Positions 31,245 through 40,389 of a DNA stretch of 64,000 nucleotides are shown here, piece by piece. The stretch comes from VAZQ01 sp963817015 (GTDB lineage Bacteria; Pseudomonadota; Alphaproteobacteria; Rhizobiales; Xanthobacteraceae). The notes below the pieces were generated by a model. The model searched no databases. It saw only the letters and a program-made list of their open reading frames with translations, and had not been told where the DNA came from. The stretch is taken from the NCBI GenBank assembly GCA_963817015.1, contig CAWFMV010000009.1, positions 1 to 64,000 on the forward strand, in the 5' to 3' direction. Each line of letters begins with the position of its first letter. Positions within the stretch are counted from its first letter, which is position 1. Made by a program: the position numbers and the translations under genes.

Positions 31245-34064
31245 CTACTGTCCCAGCCGCTCCAGCAGCGCTGGGATGTGCACCTGGTCGGCTTTGTAGT
31301 TGCCGGTGAGCGTGTACATCACGATGTTGACGCCGGCGCGGAACGCGAACTCGCGCTGGCGTGCCTCGCCGCCCGAGATCGGCAGCATGGCCTGACCGTC
31401 CGGCCGGAGCGCCCAGGCACCGGCGAAGTCGTTGGAGGTGATGAGGATTGAGGAGACGCCGTCGCCGGCGCGCGCGGGGCGGTTCTCCGCCTCGTCCACG
31501 TTGTCGGTCGGTGTGGCCTCGACCCAAAGCTGGCCGGTGGTGAAACGGCCCGGAAAGTCCTTGAGCAAATAGAACGTCTTGGTCAGCACGTGGTCCTTCG
31601 GCACCGGCTCGAGATCAGGGATGTCGAGCGCCGAGAGGATGTTGCGCAGCGCAAGCATGCCGGGCGAGCGGTTGGCGCCGTCCGGCCCGGGCGGCGCCTG
31701 GATGGCGTCGCGGGTGTCGAACAGCACGGTGCCGCCCTTCTTCATGTAGGCGTCGATGTGCTCGAGCGCCTGGCGCGAGGGGCGCGGTGCGCTCGGAACC
31801 ACCGACCAGTAGATGAGCGGATAGAACGCCAGCTCATCGACAGCGGGATCGACACCCACCGGGTCTCCGGCCTCGAGCGCGGTGCGCTGGGCCAGGAACA
31901 GCGTCAGTCCCTGCAGCCCCGCCTTGGTGATGCGGTCGACCTCGGCGTCGCCCGAAACCACATACGCAAAGCGCGTCTGTAACGTTGCCTTCATCGCGGC
32001 TTCGTCATTCTGCGCTTGCGCAGAGGGAGGCGCCCAGAGGGCCGTGCCAAGGATCGCCAGCGCAATTGCAGCTGCTGCCGGACGGCGACTGCCACCGCGG
32101 AAGAGCCGTGCAATGCCGCCAGCCAGCCAGAACACGACCAGGGCGTCCAGCGCGAGGAGCCCGAGCGCTGCGAGCATCACCGGCCCGCGCAGATCCTGCG
32201 GTTCGCTCATTCGATAGACCTCCCGGCGTGCATTGAGCGCGGAAATGTCGAGTGGCGCAAGCCGGTCGGCCGGCGCCAGTGCATTAACCGCCAACAACCC
32301 TTCCGGCGGCCCGTAGAACCCGGGCGGGTTCTCGGCGGTTCCGCGCCCGGTAAAGCCAACCGGCACGGGCCGCGCATTCGGGGGCGGGGGCCCGAACACC
32401 CCGAAGCCGTCGAGAATGCGAGTTGGTGGCACCACTTCGCGCGCGCCCGCGCGCCCGCTCCCTGGTGCATTGGGATCGGCGGTCGCCATCGAGCCTGCAA
32501 GCGAGACGATGCGCTTGAGCATTTCGACGAAGGCGCCCGAGAGCGGCAGGTCCGACCAGCGGGTGTCGGCGGTGACGTGGAACAGGACGATGATGCCCTT
32601 GCCGCGGCGCTGGGCGGTGACGAGCGGTGTCCCGTCGGCAAGTGTCGCCCAAGTGCGATCGCTCAGCGTCGTGTCGGGCTCCGCCAGCACCTGCCGGCTC
32701 ACCGTGACGTCGTTTGGCACCTGCATGCCAAAGAACGGGCTTTCACGGCCGAACGAGGCAAGCTGCTGCGGCTGATCCCAGCTCAGCGCGCCGCCGAGCA
32801 CGCGGCCGCCACGGCGCAGCCGCACCGGCACGAGGTCGTCGTCGCTGGCTGCCAGCCGTGGGCCTGCGAACCGCACCAGCACGCCGCCGTCCTCGGTCCA
32901 GCGTGCCAGTTGCTCCTTCGCTTCCGCGGTGTTGCCGACGTCGGCGAGGATGATCATCGGTACGCGCTGCTCGAGAAACTGGCTAACGGCCTGCGCGGGC
33001 GAGCCGCGCTCGGCGAGGCGCACATCCGCGAACGGACCGAGCGCGCGCGTGAGATAGTAGGTCGAGGCAAGAAGCGGCTGCGCATTGTCGAAGGTCGCGC
33101 CGGTGGCGATGCCGATGCTGCGCCGCCGCCAGCGCTTGTCGAGCAGGGCGACCGCGCCGGCCGAGTGCTCGTTGCTGATCTCAAGCCGTGCGATATCGTT
33201 CCTGATCTCGACCGGAAGTGTCAGCTCGGCGTCGGCCTCGGTGTCGTTCATGCCGAAGGTGAAGGTTGCTTCGCCGAGCGGCAGGCCTTTGAGATCAAGC
33301 CCGCGCACGAGGCCGGATTGGGTCGAGCCCGACGCCGAGCGCAGCACCTTGACGGAGAGCGAGGCGGCCGTGTTCTCGGCGGCAGTGAGTGCCTGCGCGG
33401 GCGGCAGCCCGCCCTCGACGACAGTCAGGGGGCGTGTCCCCACGAGACGTCCGAGCGCTGCCGCAAAGTCCGCTCCGCCGCCGAGATCGACGCCGTCGGA
33501 GAGCCAGATCATCTCGACGTCGGCGGTCGCCTCCAGGAAGCGCCCGAGCGGCACCAGCATATCGGCGCGGGTGACCGCATTGGGCTTCGGCTTCAGCTGC
33601 TTGAGCCGCACGCGCGCGGCGCCTGCGGTCTCGAACGAGATGTCGCGGCTCGGATCCGACATTGGGATCAGCGCGACGGCGCGATTGTCGGTCTCCGCGC
33701 GTGCCATCAGGTCGTCGGCCATGCGCATGCGCGCATCCCACGAGCCGGCCGCGACGAAGCCGTCGTCGATCAGCAGCGCAAGTGGCGCCCGGCTGGTCGC
33801 TGTCTCTACCGGCGGATTCCAGAGCGGACCAGCGGCCGCGAGAATGACGAGCGTCGCCAGTGTGAGGCGCAACAGCGTGAGCCACCAGGGTGTCTTCTGG
33901 GGAGTTTCTTCTTTCGGCTTGATCTGGAACAGGAGCCGGGTCGGCGGAAAATCGATGCGCCGAGGCTGCGGCGGAATGAGCCGCAGCAACCACCACAGCA
34001 CCGGGATGCTGAGAAGCCCGAGCAGGACCAGCGGCTGCGCAAAGCCGAGTGGCAAACCCATCAT
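31245..34064 (-). CDS. DUF4159 protein with N-terminal BatA-like domain
   Basis: A 939-residue inner-membrane protein. Residues 1-90 match the BatA/Aerotolerance-regulator N-domain: MGLPLGFAQPLVLLGLLSIP, LLRLIPPQPRRIDFPPTRLL and a second TM. The middle has a VWA-like part (RAPLALLIDDGFVAAGSWD, VEMIWLSDGVDLGGG), then GLLALDALVVFWLAGGIARL and, from about residue 700, the DUF4159 domain with LQTRFAYVVSGDAEVDRITK, FYPLIYWSVVPSAPRPS, GGTVLFDTRDA and DNVDEAENRPARAGDGVSSI-like Ser-rich end. Start 34064 (ATGATG overlapping the DUF58 stop). Role: envelope/stress membrane complex with MoxR; exact activity unknown. Confidence 0.9.
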   Translation of the reverse strand: MMGLPLGFAQPLVLLGLLSIPVLWWLLRLIPPQPRRIDFPPTRLLFQIKPKEETPQKTPWWLTLLRLTLATLVILAAAGPLWNPPVETATSRAPLALLIDDGFVAAGSWDARMRMADDLMARAETDNRAVALIPMSDPSRDISFETAGAARVRLKQLKPKPNAVTRADMLVPLGRFLEATADVEMIWLSDGVDLGGGADFAAALGRLVGTRPLTVVEGGLPPAQALTAAENTAASLSVKVLRSASGSTQSGLVRGLDLKGLPLGEATFTFGMNDTEADAELTLPVEIRNDIARLEISNEHSAGAVALLDKRWRRRSIGIATGATFDNAQPLLASTYYLTRALGPFADVRLAERGSPAQAVSQFLEQRVPMIILADVGNTAEAKEQLARWTEDGGVLVRFAGPRLAASDDDLVPVRLRRGGRVLGGALSWDQPQQLASFGRESPFFGMQVPNDVTVSRQVLAEPDTTLSDRTWATLADGTPLVTAQRRGKGIIVLFHVTADTRWSDLPLSGAFVEMLKRIVSLAGSMATADPNAPGSGRAGAREVVPPTRILDGFGVFGPPPPNARPVPVGFTGRGTAENPPGFYGPPEGLLAVNALAPADRLAPLDISALNARREVYRMSEPQDLRGPVMLAALGLLALDALVVFWLAGGIARLFRGGSRRPAAAAIALAILGTALWAPPSAQAQNDEAAMKATLQTRFAYVVSGDAEVDRITKAGLQGLTLFLAQRTALEAGDPVGVDPAVDELAFYPLIYWSVVPSAPRPSRQALEHIDAYMKKGGTVLFDTRDAIQAPPGPDGANRSPGMLALRNILSALDIPDLEPVPKDHVLTKTFYLLKDFPGRFTTGQLWVEATPTDNVDEAENRPARAGDGVSSILITSNDFAGAWALRPDGQAMLPISGGEARQREFAFRAGVNIVMYTLTGNYKADQVHIPALLERLGQ

Positions 34065-35014
34065 GCGTGCCTCCGCTGTCCCGCCGTGGCAACGCGGCCG
34101 CCGACGATTGCACCGGGCGGCGGCGCGCTCATGCGCGCATGCAGTGCCAGGAGCAACTCGGTTGCCGCCCGGTCGGTCCGGTGGATGGCGAAGCTCCAGC
34201 CGATCTTGCCGGTATCGGCGCGGATTTCGGCGCGATGGCGCGCCACCAGCGCCTCATACTCGGCGCGCCAGGCTTCCGCGCGCCCGGCCGTGATCGAGCC
34301 TCCGCCTTCCGGCTCGACGAACTCGATACGGCCCGAGTAGGGAAAGGTCTCTTCCGCAGGGTCGACGATCTGCACGGTATGGCCGTGCGCGCCCGAGGAG
34401 GACAGTTGCGCAATGGTCTTGCGGATGTCGTCGATCGGACTCCAGAAGTCCGATATCAGCACGATCTCGGACAGCGAGGAGGGCGCGAACGCGCGCGGCA
34501 GGCTCGGCCGCTCGGTCGGATCATGCACGATCGCGTTGGCGATCTTGTCGAGGACGTTGCGGCTGCCGGTCGGGCGCACCAGCCCCGGTACACCGACGCG
34601 CTCGCCGGCATGCACCAGCACTTCGGCGAGTGCGAACGCCACCACCAGCGCGCGGTCGAGCTTGGGCTCCTGCGCAAGCTTGGAGCGGAACGTCATCGAA
34701 GGTGAGCGGTCGGGCCAGATCCAGACCGTGTGCGCCGCCTCCCATTCCTGCTCGCGCACATAGAGATGGTCGTCGCGTGCTGAGCGCCGCCAGTCCACCC
34801 GGCGGGCCGGCTCGCCCCAGACGAAGCGGCGATACTGCCAGAAGTTTTCGCCGGGGCCGGCGCGCTTGCGGCCGTGGAGGCCGTGGATCACGGTCGCCGC
34901 GATCCGGCGTGCCTCCAGGATCAGCCGTGGCAGCGTCTCGGCGATCGTACGGGCAGTGCCGCTCGCCTGCTGGGTGGCTTTGATCTCGTTCTTGTCCGCG
35001 CGCCTCACCGCCAT
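34061..35014 (-). CDS. DUF58 domain protein
   Basis: A 317-residue protein with the DUF58 core: KRAGPGENFWQYRRFVWGE followed by PARRVDWRRSARDDHLYVRE, the family's R-x(n)-D-x-R-x-SARxxxLxVRE signature, then VWIWPDRSPSMTF and LVVAFALAEVLVHAGERVG, and a VWA-like SEIVLISDFWSPIDDI. DUF58 proteins work with MoxR AAA ATPases in metal-chaperone or assembly functions. Start at ATG 35014, 5 bp after the moxR stop; a farther upstream start would lie inside moxR. Stop overlaps the next ATG. It has no TM helix, so likely cytoplasmic. Confidence 0.9.
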   Translation of the reverse strand: MAVRRADKNEIKATQQASGTARTIAETLPRLILEARRIAATVIHGLHGRKRAGPGENFWQYRRFVWGEPARRVDWRRSARDDHLYVREQEWEAAHTVWIWPDRSPSMTFRSKLAQEPKLDRALVVAFALAEVLVHAGERVGVPGLVRPTGSRNVLDKIANAIVHDPTERPSLPRAFAPSSLSEIVLISDFWSPIDDIRKTIAQLSSSGAHGHTVQIVDPAEETFPYSGRIEFVEPEGGGSITAGRAEAWRAEYEALVARHRAEIRADTGKIGWSFAIHRTDRAATELLLALHARMSAPPPGAIVGGRVATAGQRRHA

Positions 35015-35018
35015 CGTG

Positions 35019-36030
35019 CTATCCGAGACGGGTCTTGAGCTTGGCGATGACACCTTCCACCGTCTCGCCGTCGGCGCGAGCCGCGAAGGTCAGCGCCATG
35101 CGGTGCTTGAGGATCGGCTCTGCCATGTCGAGCACGTCGTCGATCGAGGGGGAGAGCCGGCCGTCGATCAGCGCGCGGGCGCGCGCCACCAGCATCAGCG
35201 CTTGGCTCGCGCGTGGGCTCGGCCCCCAGGCGATCAGCTTGCTGATATCGCCGTTGTCAGCATCGGGACGCGCCGAGCGCACCAGCGTGAGGATCGCGTC
35301 GACGACCGAACTCGCCGACCGGCAGGCGGCGCACAAGGCGCTGCGCCGCGATCAACTCCTCGGCGGCAAGCGTCTGCTTCGGCTTGCTCTCTTCGGCGCC
35401 GGTGGTGTCGAAGATGATCTTGCGCTCATTCTCGATATCCGGATAGGGCACGTCGATCTGCATCAGGAAGCGGTCGAGCTGTGCTTCCGGCAGCGGATAG
35501 GTGCCTTCCTGCTCGATCGGGTTTTGCGTTGCGAGCACATGGAAGGGGCGCGGCACGTCGTGACGGTTGCCGCCGACGCTGACGTGCAGCTCCTGCATCG
35601 CCTGCAACAGCGCCGATTGGGTGCGCGGGCTGGCGCGGTTGATTTCGTCCGCCATCAAGAGCTGGGCGAAGATCGGGCCCGGAATGAAGCGGAAGCTGCG
35701 CTTGCCGCCGGGCGCTTCTTCCAGCACTTCACTGCCCACGATGTCGGATGGCATCAGGTCGGGTGTGAACTGGATGCGGCGCGCGTCAAGCCCGAGCACG
35801 ATGCCCATGGTCTCGACCAGCTTGGTCTTGGCGAGACCTGGCAGACCCACCAAAAGTGCATGGCCGCCTGAGAGAACCGTCATCAGCGCCTGCTCGACCA
35901 CGCGCTCCTGACCGAAAATGACCCTGCCGATCGCGGCCTTGGCGGCGGCGACCTGTGCGCCGGTCGCTTCCGCCTGGCGCACGATCATGTCGTCGAGTTT
36001 TTCAATCGCTTCTCCGGCGGCTCCCGCCAT
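35019..36030 (-). CDS. MoxR-family AAA+ ATPase (frameshifted)
   Basis: With one surplus base near 35310 removed it is 336 residues. Walker A-like GGHALLVGLPGLAKTKLVET, LDARRIQFTPDLMPSDIVG, Walker B IFAQLLMADEINRASP, sensor 1 VLATQNPIEQEGTYPLPEAQ, RFLMQIDVPYPD, then after the shift the helical lid SVVDAILTLVRSARPD and GPSPRASQALMLVARARALI (sensor 2 region). MoxR ATPases remodel partner proteins; with DUF58 and VWA-type membrane proteins they mature or insert cofactors. First gene of the operon 36030 to 29047. The frame resumes exactly to the stop, so sequence error is favoured. Confidence 0.92.
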
Positions 36031-36479
36031 CTGTTTGCTCCTGTTGTCGCGGCGTTTGGTTGTTCTTGTTGTTGAACCCTGTTCTTGTTGAACTTTCTTC
36101 GTTCTTACTTGCTCCGCTATCGCGGCCTTATTGCGTCTCCGTCGGTGACCGTTCGCAGCGCTCGGCTCGTTGCGCCGTCCGGGCTGGCCAAAAAAGGTGC
36201 AACATTCGCGCCACTGCCCGCAAGCGGGCTACGGCGGTGCCCCCCTGCTTCCATCAGCTGCCTGTAGATTAAACTATTTTTCAATGGGTGCGACCCCGCC
36301 TCCTTGCGGGCATGTCATCATCGCCCCACCGACGACCGGGCTGTAAGGCCGTGGAATATTTCGACATGTGCCACTTTTCTTACCCTAGCCAGGCTGTTTA
36401 GACAGCAGTGGATAAGCTTGCACGCGATCACAATCGCGTGGAAAACGGTCATTCAGCCCCCCTAACTATCTGGCAAACC
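36031..36479. other. Divergent intergenic region between moxR and the DUF1285 gene
   Basis: 449 bp. Near moxR is a short direct repeat, TGTTCTTGTTGTTGAAC (36061) and TGTTCTTGTTGAAC (36080), T-rich on the plus strand. A GC hairpin GCCCGCAAGCGGGC lies at 36217 and CCCCGCCTCCTTGCGGG near 36294. The region must hold two divergent promoters. A GTG at 36408 is an alternative start for the next gene. Confidence 0.5.
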
Positions 36480-37071
36480 ATGGCGAAGGAAGGGCAGACG
36501 ACGGTATCGCTCGACGCTCTCGCGGGCACCGTGAAAGGCGCGGGCCGCCTCCCGCCTGTGCACTTATGGAATCCGCCGTTCTGCGGCGACCTCGACATGC
36601 GGATCGCCGCCGACGGGACCTGGTACTACCTCAAGACCCCGATCGGGCGGCCAGCGCTGGTCAAACTGTTCGCGTCTGTGCTCAAGCGCGAAGGCGACCG
36701 CTACTTCCTTGTGACTCCTGTCGAAAAGTGCGGCATCACGGTCGATGACGTGCCGTTCCTGGCAGTCGAGCTGCGGCTCGAGGCACCCGGACCCGGCCAG
36801 ACGCTTCACTTTCGTACCAATGTCGACGACTGGGTGCCCTGCGGAGCCGAGCACGCGCTGCGCTTTGAGCCGGAGGAGGGCACCGGCGGCCTGCGACCCT
36901 ATCTGCATGTGCGCTCGAACCTGTGGGCGCTGGTCAAGCGGGCGCTGTTTTTCGACTCTGGTCGATCTCGGTGAGGAGCGAGACGTCGAGGGCGTGCGCA
37001 TGTTCGGCGTGGTCTCGGGTGGCGCATTCTTTGCGATGGCGCCCGCTGACGAGATCGAGGACTTGAGGTGA
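36480..37071 (+). CDS. DUF1285 family protein (frameshifted near C-terminus)
   Basis: A 196-residue DUF1285 protein once a surplus T near 36958 is removed. Signatures: RLPPVHLWNPPFCGDLDMRI (the conserved W-NPPFCGD block), DGTWYYLKTPIGRPALVKLF, FLVTPVEKCGITVDDVPF, RTNVDDWVPCG, PYLHVRSNLWALVKRALFFD, then after the shift LVDLGEERDVEGVRMFGVVS and GGAFFAMAP. The function is unknown; it is fixed beside the CoA-pyrophosphatase-type Nudix and cca genes in alphaproteobacteria. ATG 36480 is chosen because the family starts there. Its TGA overlaps the next ATG as TGATG. Confidence 0.87.
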
Positions 37072-37724
37072 TGCAGCGTGCACGGGCAGGTGTCGACTTC
37101 TTCGAGCGCGCGCGCGCCCGCCTCACTCTCGATGTGCCGGCAGCGCTGACCGACCATGCGGCGCCGGCCACGCGTGGCGATCTCGATCTCGATCCGGAAA
37201 TGTGGGAGCGCGCCGGCGTCGCAGCGACGCGTCCGGCTGCCGTGCTGGTGCCGGTCGTCGATCATCCGGAGCCGACCGTGCTGCTGACCTTGCGCACCGC
37301 CGCGCTGCCGAGCCACGCCGGGCAGATTGCGTTTCCAGGCGGCAAGATCGATCCCGATGATCGAACGCCGGTCGCGGCGGCGTTGCGCGAAGCACATGAG
37401 GAGGTTGGGCTCGACAGCAACCTGGTCGAGCCGATCGGCTATCTCGATCTCTATCTCACCTTTTCGGGCTTTCGAATTCTGCCGACGCTGGCGCGCGTCG
37501 ATCCGTCCTTCACCACCACGCTCAACCGTACCGAGGTCGATGATGCTTTTGAGGTGCCGCTCGCCTTCCTGATGGACGAGCAGAACCACGCGCTGCACAG
37601 CCGCGATTGGAAGGGCGTGATGCGGCGCTACTATGCGATGCCGTTCGGCGAGCGCTACATCTGGGGCGTGACCGCGGGAATTCTGCGCAATCTCTATGAG
37701 CGGGTGTATGCGGATCAGCGTTAA
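37071..37724 (+). CDS. Nudix hydrolase, CoA pyrophosphatase-like
   Basis: A 217-residue Nudix protein of the CoA-diphosphatase (NudL) type. It has LTLRTAALPSHAGQIAFPGG leading into the Nudix box GGKIDPDDRTPVAAALREAHEEVGL, where the SxHxGQIAFPGG prefix is the CoA-pyrophosphatase signature, then GYLDLYLTFSGFRILP and FEVPLAFLMDEQNH. It splits CoA or its derivatives into phosphopantetheine and 3',5'-ADP. Translationally coupled to the DUF1285 gene and followed by DUF6111 and cca in one direction. ATG 37071, second codon of an open frame that also offers GTG 37068. Confidence 0.9.
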   Translation: MQRARAGVDFFERARARLTLDVPAALTDHAAPATRGDLDLDPEMWERAGVAATRPAAVLVPVVDHPEPTVLLTLRTAALPSHAGQIAFPGGKIDPDDRTPVAAALREAHEEVGLDSNLVEPIGYLDLYLTFSGFRILPTLARVDPSFTTTLNRTEVDDAFEVPLAFLMDEQNHALHSRDWKGVMRRYYAMPFGERYIWGVTAGILRNLYERVYADQR

Positions 37725-37840
37725 CCCGAACAATGCTTTGTGGGCGGATTGCCTTTGACCCGGATGACGCTGACGCGCCATCCGGGCTACAAGACCTTCG
37801 GTGGCGAGGTGGCGTCGCCTCCGCGACCACGAGAGGAACG

Positions 37841-38119
37841 ATGATCCGGCCGATCTCAACTGAAGTCGTGCTGTTCCTGATCCCGTTCGCGGTCTATGCC
37901 CTGTTTCTGGTGGCGACCCGCCGGGGGCTGCTCGATCCTGCGCATTGGCCGCTGGCGCGGCTGGCCTGGCTGGTGATTGCAGCCCTCGTGCTGATGCTGG
38001 GCAGCTTTGTCTATTTTACCACCTTCGGCGGCGCCCCGCCGGACTCGACCTACATCCCTGCGCATGTCGACGAGAACGGCACCTTCGTGCCAGGGCGGAC
38101 GGTGCCGAACCCCAAATGA
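37841..38119 (+). CDS. DUF6111 family small membrane protein
   Basis: A 92-residue protein with two transmembrane helices (VVLFLIPFAVYALFLVATR and LAWLVIAALVLMLGSFVYF) and a short C-terminal soluble tail STYIPAHVDENGTFVPGR, the conserved part of DUF6111. The function is unknown; it is found beside cca in Rhizobiales. ATG 37841 is preceded by GAGAGGAACG. The stop overlaps the cca start by ATGA, so it is translationally coupled. Confidence 0.87.
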   Translation: MIRPISTEVVLFLIPFAVYALFLVATRRGLLDPAHWPLARLAWLVIAALVLMLGSFVYFTTFGGAPPDSTYIPAHVDENGTFVPGRTVPNPK

Positions 38120-39387
38120 CGGCTACAATGGAATCTGCTGCGCCTACGAAGACGATGCGACTCGATGTCGATTGGCTGCGCACGGGGGAATTGGCGCGCA
38201 TCCTTGCGCTGCTGGATAGCGGTGGAGAGGAGGCGCGCGTGGTTGGCGGTGCGGTGCGCAACGCGCTCCTGCACGAGCCATTGGGCGACATCGATATCGC
38301 CACCACGGCGCGGCCGGAGGAGGTCGTGCGCAGGGTCGAGGCTGCAGGCTGCAAGGCGGTCCCGACCGGGATCGAGCACGGCACCATCACGGTCGTCGCC
38401 GATGGCCAGCCGTTCGAAGTGACAACGCTGCGTGAGGATGTCGAGACCGACGGCCGCCGCGCCAAGGTCGTGTTCGGCCGTGACTGGCGGCGTGATGCCG
38501 AGCGGCGCGACTTCACCATGAACGCGCTGTTCCTTGCTCGCGATGGCACCGTGCACGACCATGTCGGTGGTCTTGCCGACATCGCGGATCGTCGCGTGCG
38601 TTTCATCGGCGATGCAGCCACGCGCATCGCCGAGGACTATCTGCGCATCCTGCGCTTCTTCCGCTTTCACGCCGCCTACGGCCATGGCGGGCTGCCGGAT
38701 GCCGCCGGCCTCCACGCCTGCATTGTGGCGCGTGCTGGGCTCGACACGCTCTCGCGCGAGCGTGTGCGCATGGAGATGCTCAAGCTGATGCTGGCGCGCC
38801 ACGCAGTGCCGGCGCTCGCCGTGATGGCCGAGACGGGCCTGATCGAGATGGTGCTGGGCGGCGTGCCGCTGCTTGCGAGTCTGTCTAACATGATCAAGCT
38901 CGAGGCGTCGCTCTCGCTGCCGCCCGATCCGGTACGCCGGCTTGCCGCGCTCGGCGTGCGGGTGACCGAAGATGCAGAACGGCTGCGGGAACGGCTGCGG
39001 CTCGCCAACGCCGAGTCCGAGCGGCTGGTCTCCATGGGGGAGGCTTGGTGGCGCATCGTGGCAGGCTTGAGCGAGCAGGCCGCGCGTGTGCTCCTTTATC
39101 GGCTCGGCCCCGATAGCTATCTCGACCGTGTGCTGCTCGCCTGGTCACGCGCACCACAGGGCGTGGCCGACCCACAGTGGCGCGTGCTTGCGACTCTGCC
39201 TTCGCATTGGAGTGTGCCTCAGTTTCCGTTGAAGGCTGACGACTTCATGGCGCGTGGTGTCGAGAAAGGTCCGCGCCTCGGCGCTGCCCTGCGGGCAGCC
39301 GAGGAGGCGTGGATCGAGGCGGGCTTTCCGCTCGACCGTGACGCGCTGGCGCGGATTGCCGATGAGGTGGTGGCGGACGACCGGTAA
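38116..39387 (+). CDS. cca: CCA tRNA nucleotidyltransferase
   Basis: A 423-residue class II nucleotidyltransferase that adds or repairs the 3' CCA of tRNAs. Head domain: VVGGAVRNALLHEPLGDIDI with the metal-binding D-x-D in GDIDIAT, GTITVVADGQPFEVTTLR, RDWRRDAERRDFTMNALFLA (RRDFTxNA motif), and FIGDAATRIAEDYLRILRFF with the RxxEDxLRxLR motif. The C-terminal part is a variable helical body, longer than minimal enzymes, as usual in alphaproteobacteria. Start ATG 38116 overlaps the DUF6111 stop. Last gene of the DUF1285-Nudix-DUF6111-cca block. Confidence 0.95.
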   Translation: MTATMESAAPTKTMRLDVDWLRTGELARILALLDSGGEEARVVGGAVRNALLHEPLGDIDIATTARPEEVVRRVEAAGCKAVPTGIEHGTITVVADGQPFEVTTLREDVETDGRRAKVVFGRDWRRDAERRDFTMNALFLARDGTVHDHVGGLADIADRRVRFIGDAATRIAEDYLRILRFFRFHAAYGHGGLPDAAGLHACIVARAGLDTLSRERVRMEMLKLMLARHAVPALAVMAETGLIEMVLGGVPLLASLSNMIKLEASLSLPPDPVRRLAALGVRVTEDAERLRERLRLANAESERLVSMGEAWWRIVAGLSEQAARVLLYRLGPDSYLDRVLLAWSRAPQGVADPQWRVLATLPSHWSVPQFPLKADDFMARGVEKGPRLGAALRAAEEAWIEAGFPLDRDALARIADEVVADDR

Positions 39388-39403
39388 CGCAAGTCAGCCT
39401 GCG

Positions 39404-40384
39404 TTACAGACTGCGCGCGATGCGAAAGCCGTCGGTATAGGATGAATTGTATCGATATTCCCCAACGCGAGCGGCCGAGCGCAGCTCGGCGTCGGAATCC
39501 TCCCACGAGCCGCCGCGCAGCACCCGGCCGGTGCAGTTGCCCTCGACCCAGGCGGAGCCGTCGACCGGAGCCTTTGCGGTGTAGTCATTGTGGAAGCAGT
39601 CTTCGACCCATTCCGACACATTGCCGTGCATGTCATGCAGGCCGAACGCGTTGGGCGGGAAGCTGCCAACCGGCATGGTCTTCTGCCGGTTCTCCTCCGA
39701 TGGCCCTGACCCATCGGTACTGGCGTTGTAGTTCGCGCTTCCGGGCGACAGGGTGTCGCCAAACGCGAATGTCGTGGTCGTGCCGGCGCGCGCCGCATAT
39801 TCCCATTCGGCTTCGGTAAGCAGCCGATAGGTCTTGCCGGTCTTGCGGCTGAGCCAGGTCACATAGTTCTTGGCCAGGTCGAAGGACATATGAATCACGG
39901 GATGCCGTCCGCGTCCCCAGCCTTCGTCGTTAGGACGGGCGTTGTCGCAGCCGCCGTCGCGGACGCACGCGTCCCAGTCATCGAAGGTGATCTCGAACTT
40001 GCTGACCGCAAATGGCGCCGCGATGGTGACGCGGTGCTGCGCCTCGGCTTGCTGCTCCGCGGGCGGCGAGCCCATGGTGAACTCGCCGGCCGGAACGATC
40101 ATCATGTGCGGACAGTTGGCGCAGTCCTTGAATTCGGTGACGGCGCCCGATACGCGCCAGATCTCGGGCCCCGCGGCGACCCGCTCTGACGCCGACAGGG
40201 CGGCAAGCCGAGGGAGCGCGGTGGCGACCACCGCGGCAGTCTTGGCCTTAAGCTCTGCAAGCTCAGTTTCGAGGTTGGGCCGGACCAGCGGATCGGTCGT
40301 GTCGCTGCGCTGAGCATGCGCGGCGACCGAGATGATCGCAGCCGCAATCGCCAGAACGGGAGCGCGGGCCAACGATCCCTTCAT
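39404..40384 (-). CDS. exported FGE/sulfatase-modifying-factor-fold protein
   Basis: A 326-residue exported protein. Signal peptide 1-25 (AVAAHAQ-type cleavage), a helical stretch (TELAELKAKTAAVVAT), then an FGE-sulfatase domain from FKDCANCPHMMIVPAGEFTM through GRHPVIHMSFDLAKNYVTWL, RLLTEAEWEYAARAG, AFGLHDMHGNVSEWVEDCF, VLRGGSWEDS and DGFRIARSL. The active-site cysteines of true formylglycine-generating enzymes after RGGSW are missing, so it is probably a paralogue with another activity or a binding role. FKDCxxCPxM is shared with the FGE domain of the regulator at 52461. A cytochrome c' gene lies 5 bp upstream; likely one operon. Confidence 0.85.
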   Translation of the reverse strand: MKGSLARAPVLAIAAAIISVAAHAQRSDTTDPLVRPNLETELAELKAKTAAVVATALPRLAALSASERVAAGPEIWRVSGAVTEFKDCANCPHMMIVPAGEFTMGSPPAEQQAEAQHRVTIAAPFAVSKFEITFDDWDACVRDGGCDNARPNDEGWGRGRHPVIHMSFDLAKNYVTWLSRKTGKTYRLLTEAEWEYAARAGTTTTFAFGDTLSPGSANYNASTDGSGPSEENRQKTMPVGSFPPNAFGLHDMHGNVSEWVEDCFHNDYTAKAPVDGSAWVEGNCTGRVLRGGSWEDSDAELRSAARVGEYRYNSSYTDGFRIARSL

Positions 40385-40389
40385 ATGAC

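Noticed and set aside
32016..34340. 774-codon open frame on the plus strand opposite the DUF4159 gene
   Set aside because: Antisense to a clearly conserved gene; composition is Arg/Ala/Gly-rich as expected for a shadow of GC-rich coding DNA and no motif is seen.
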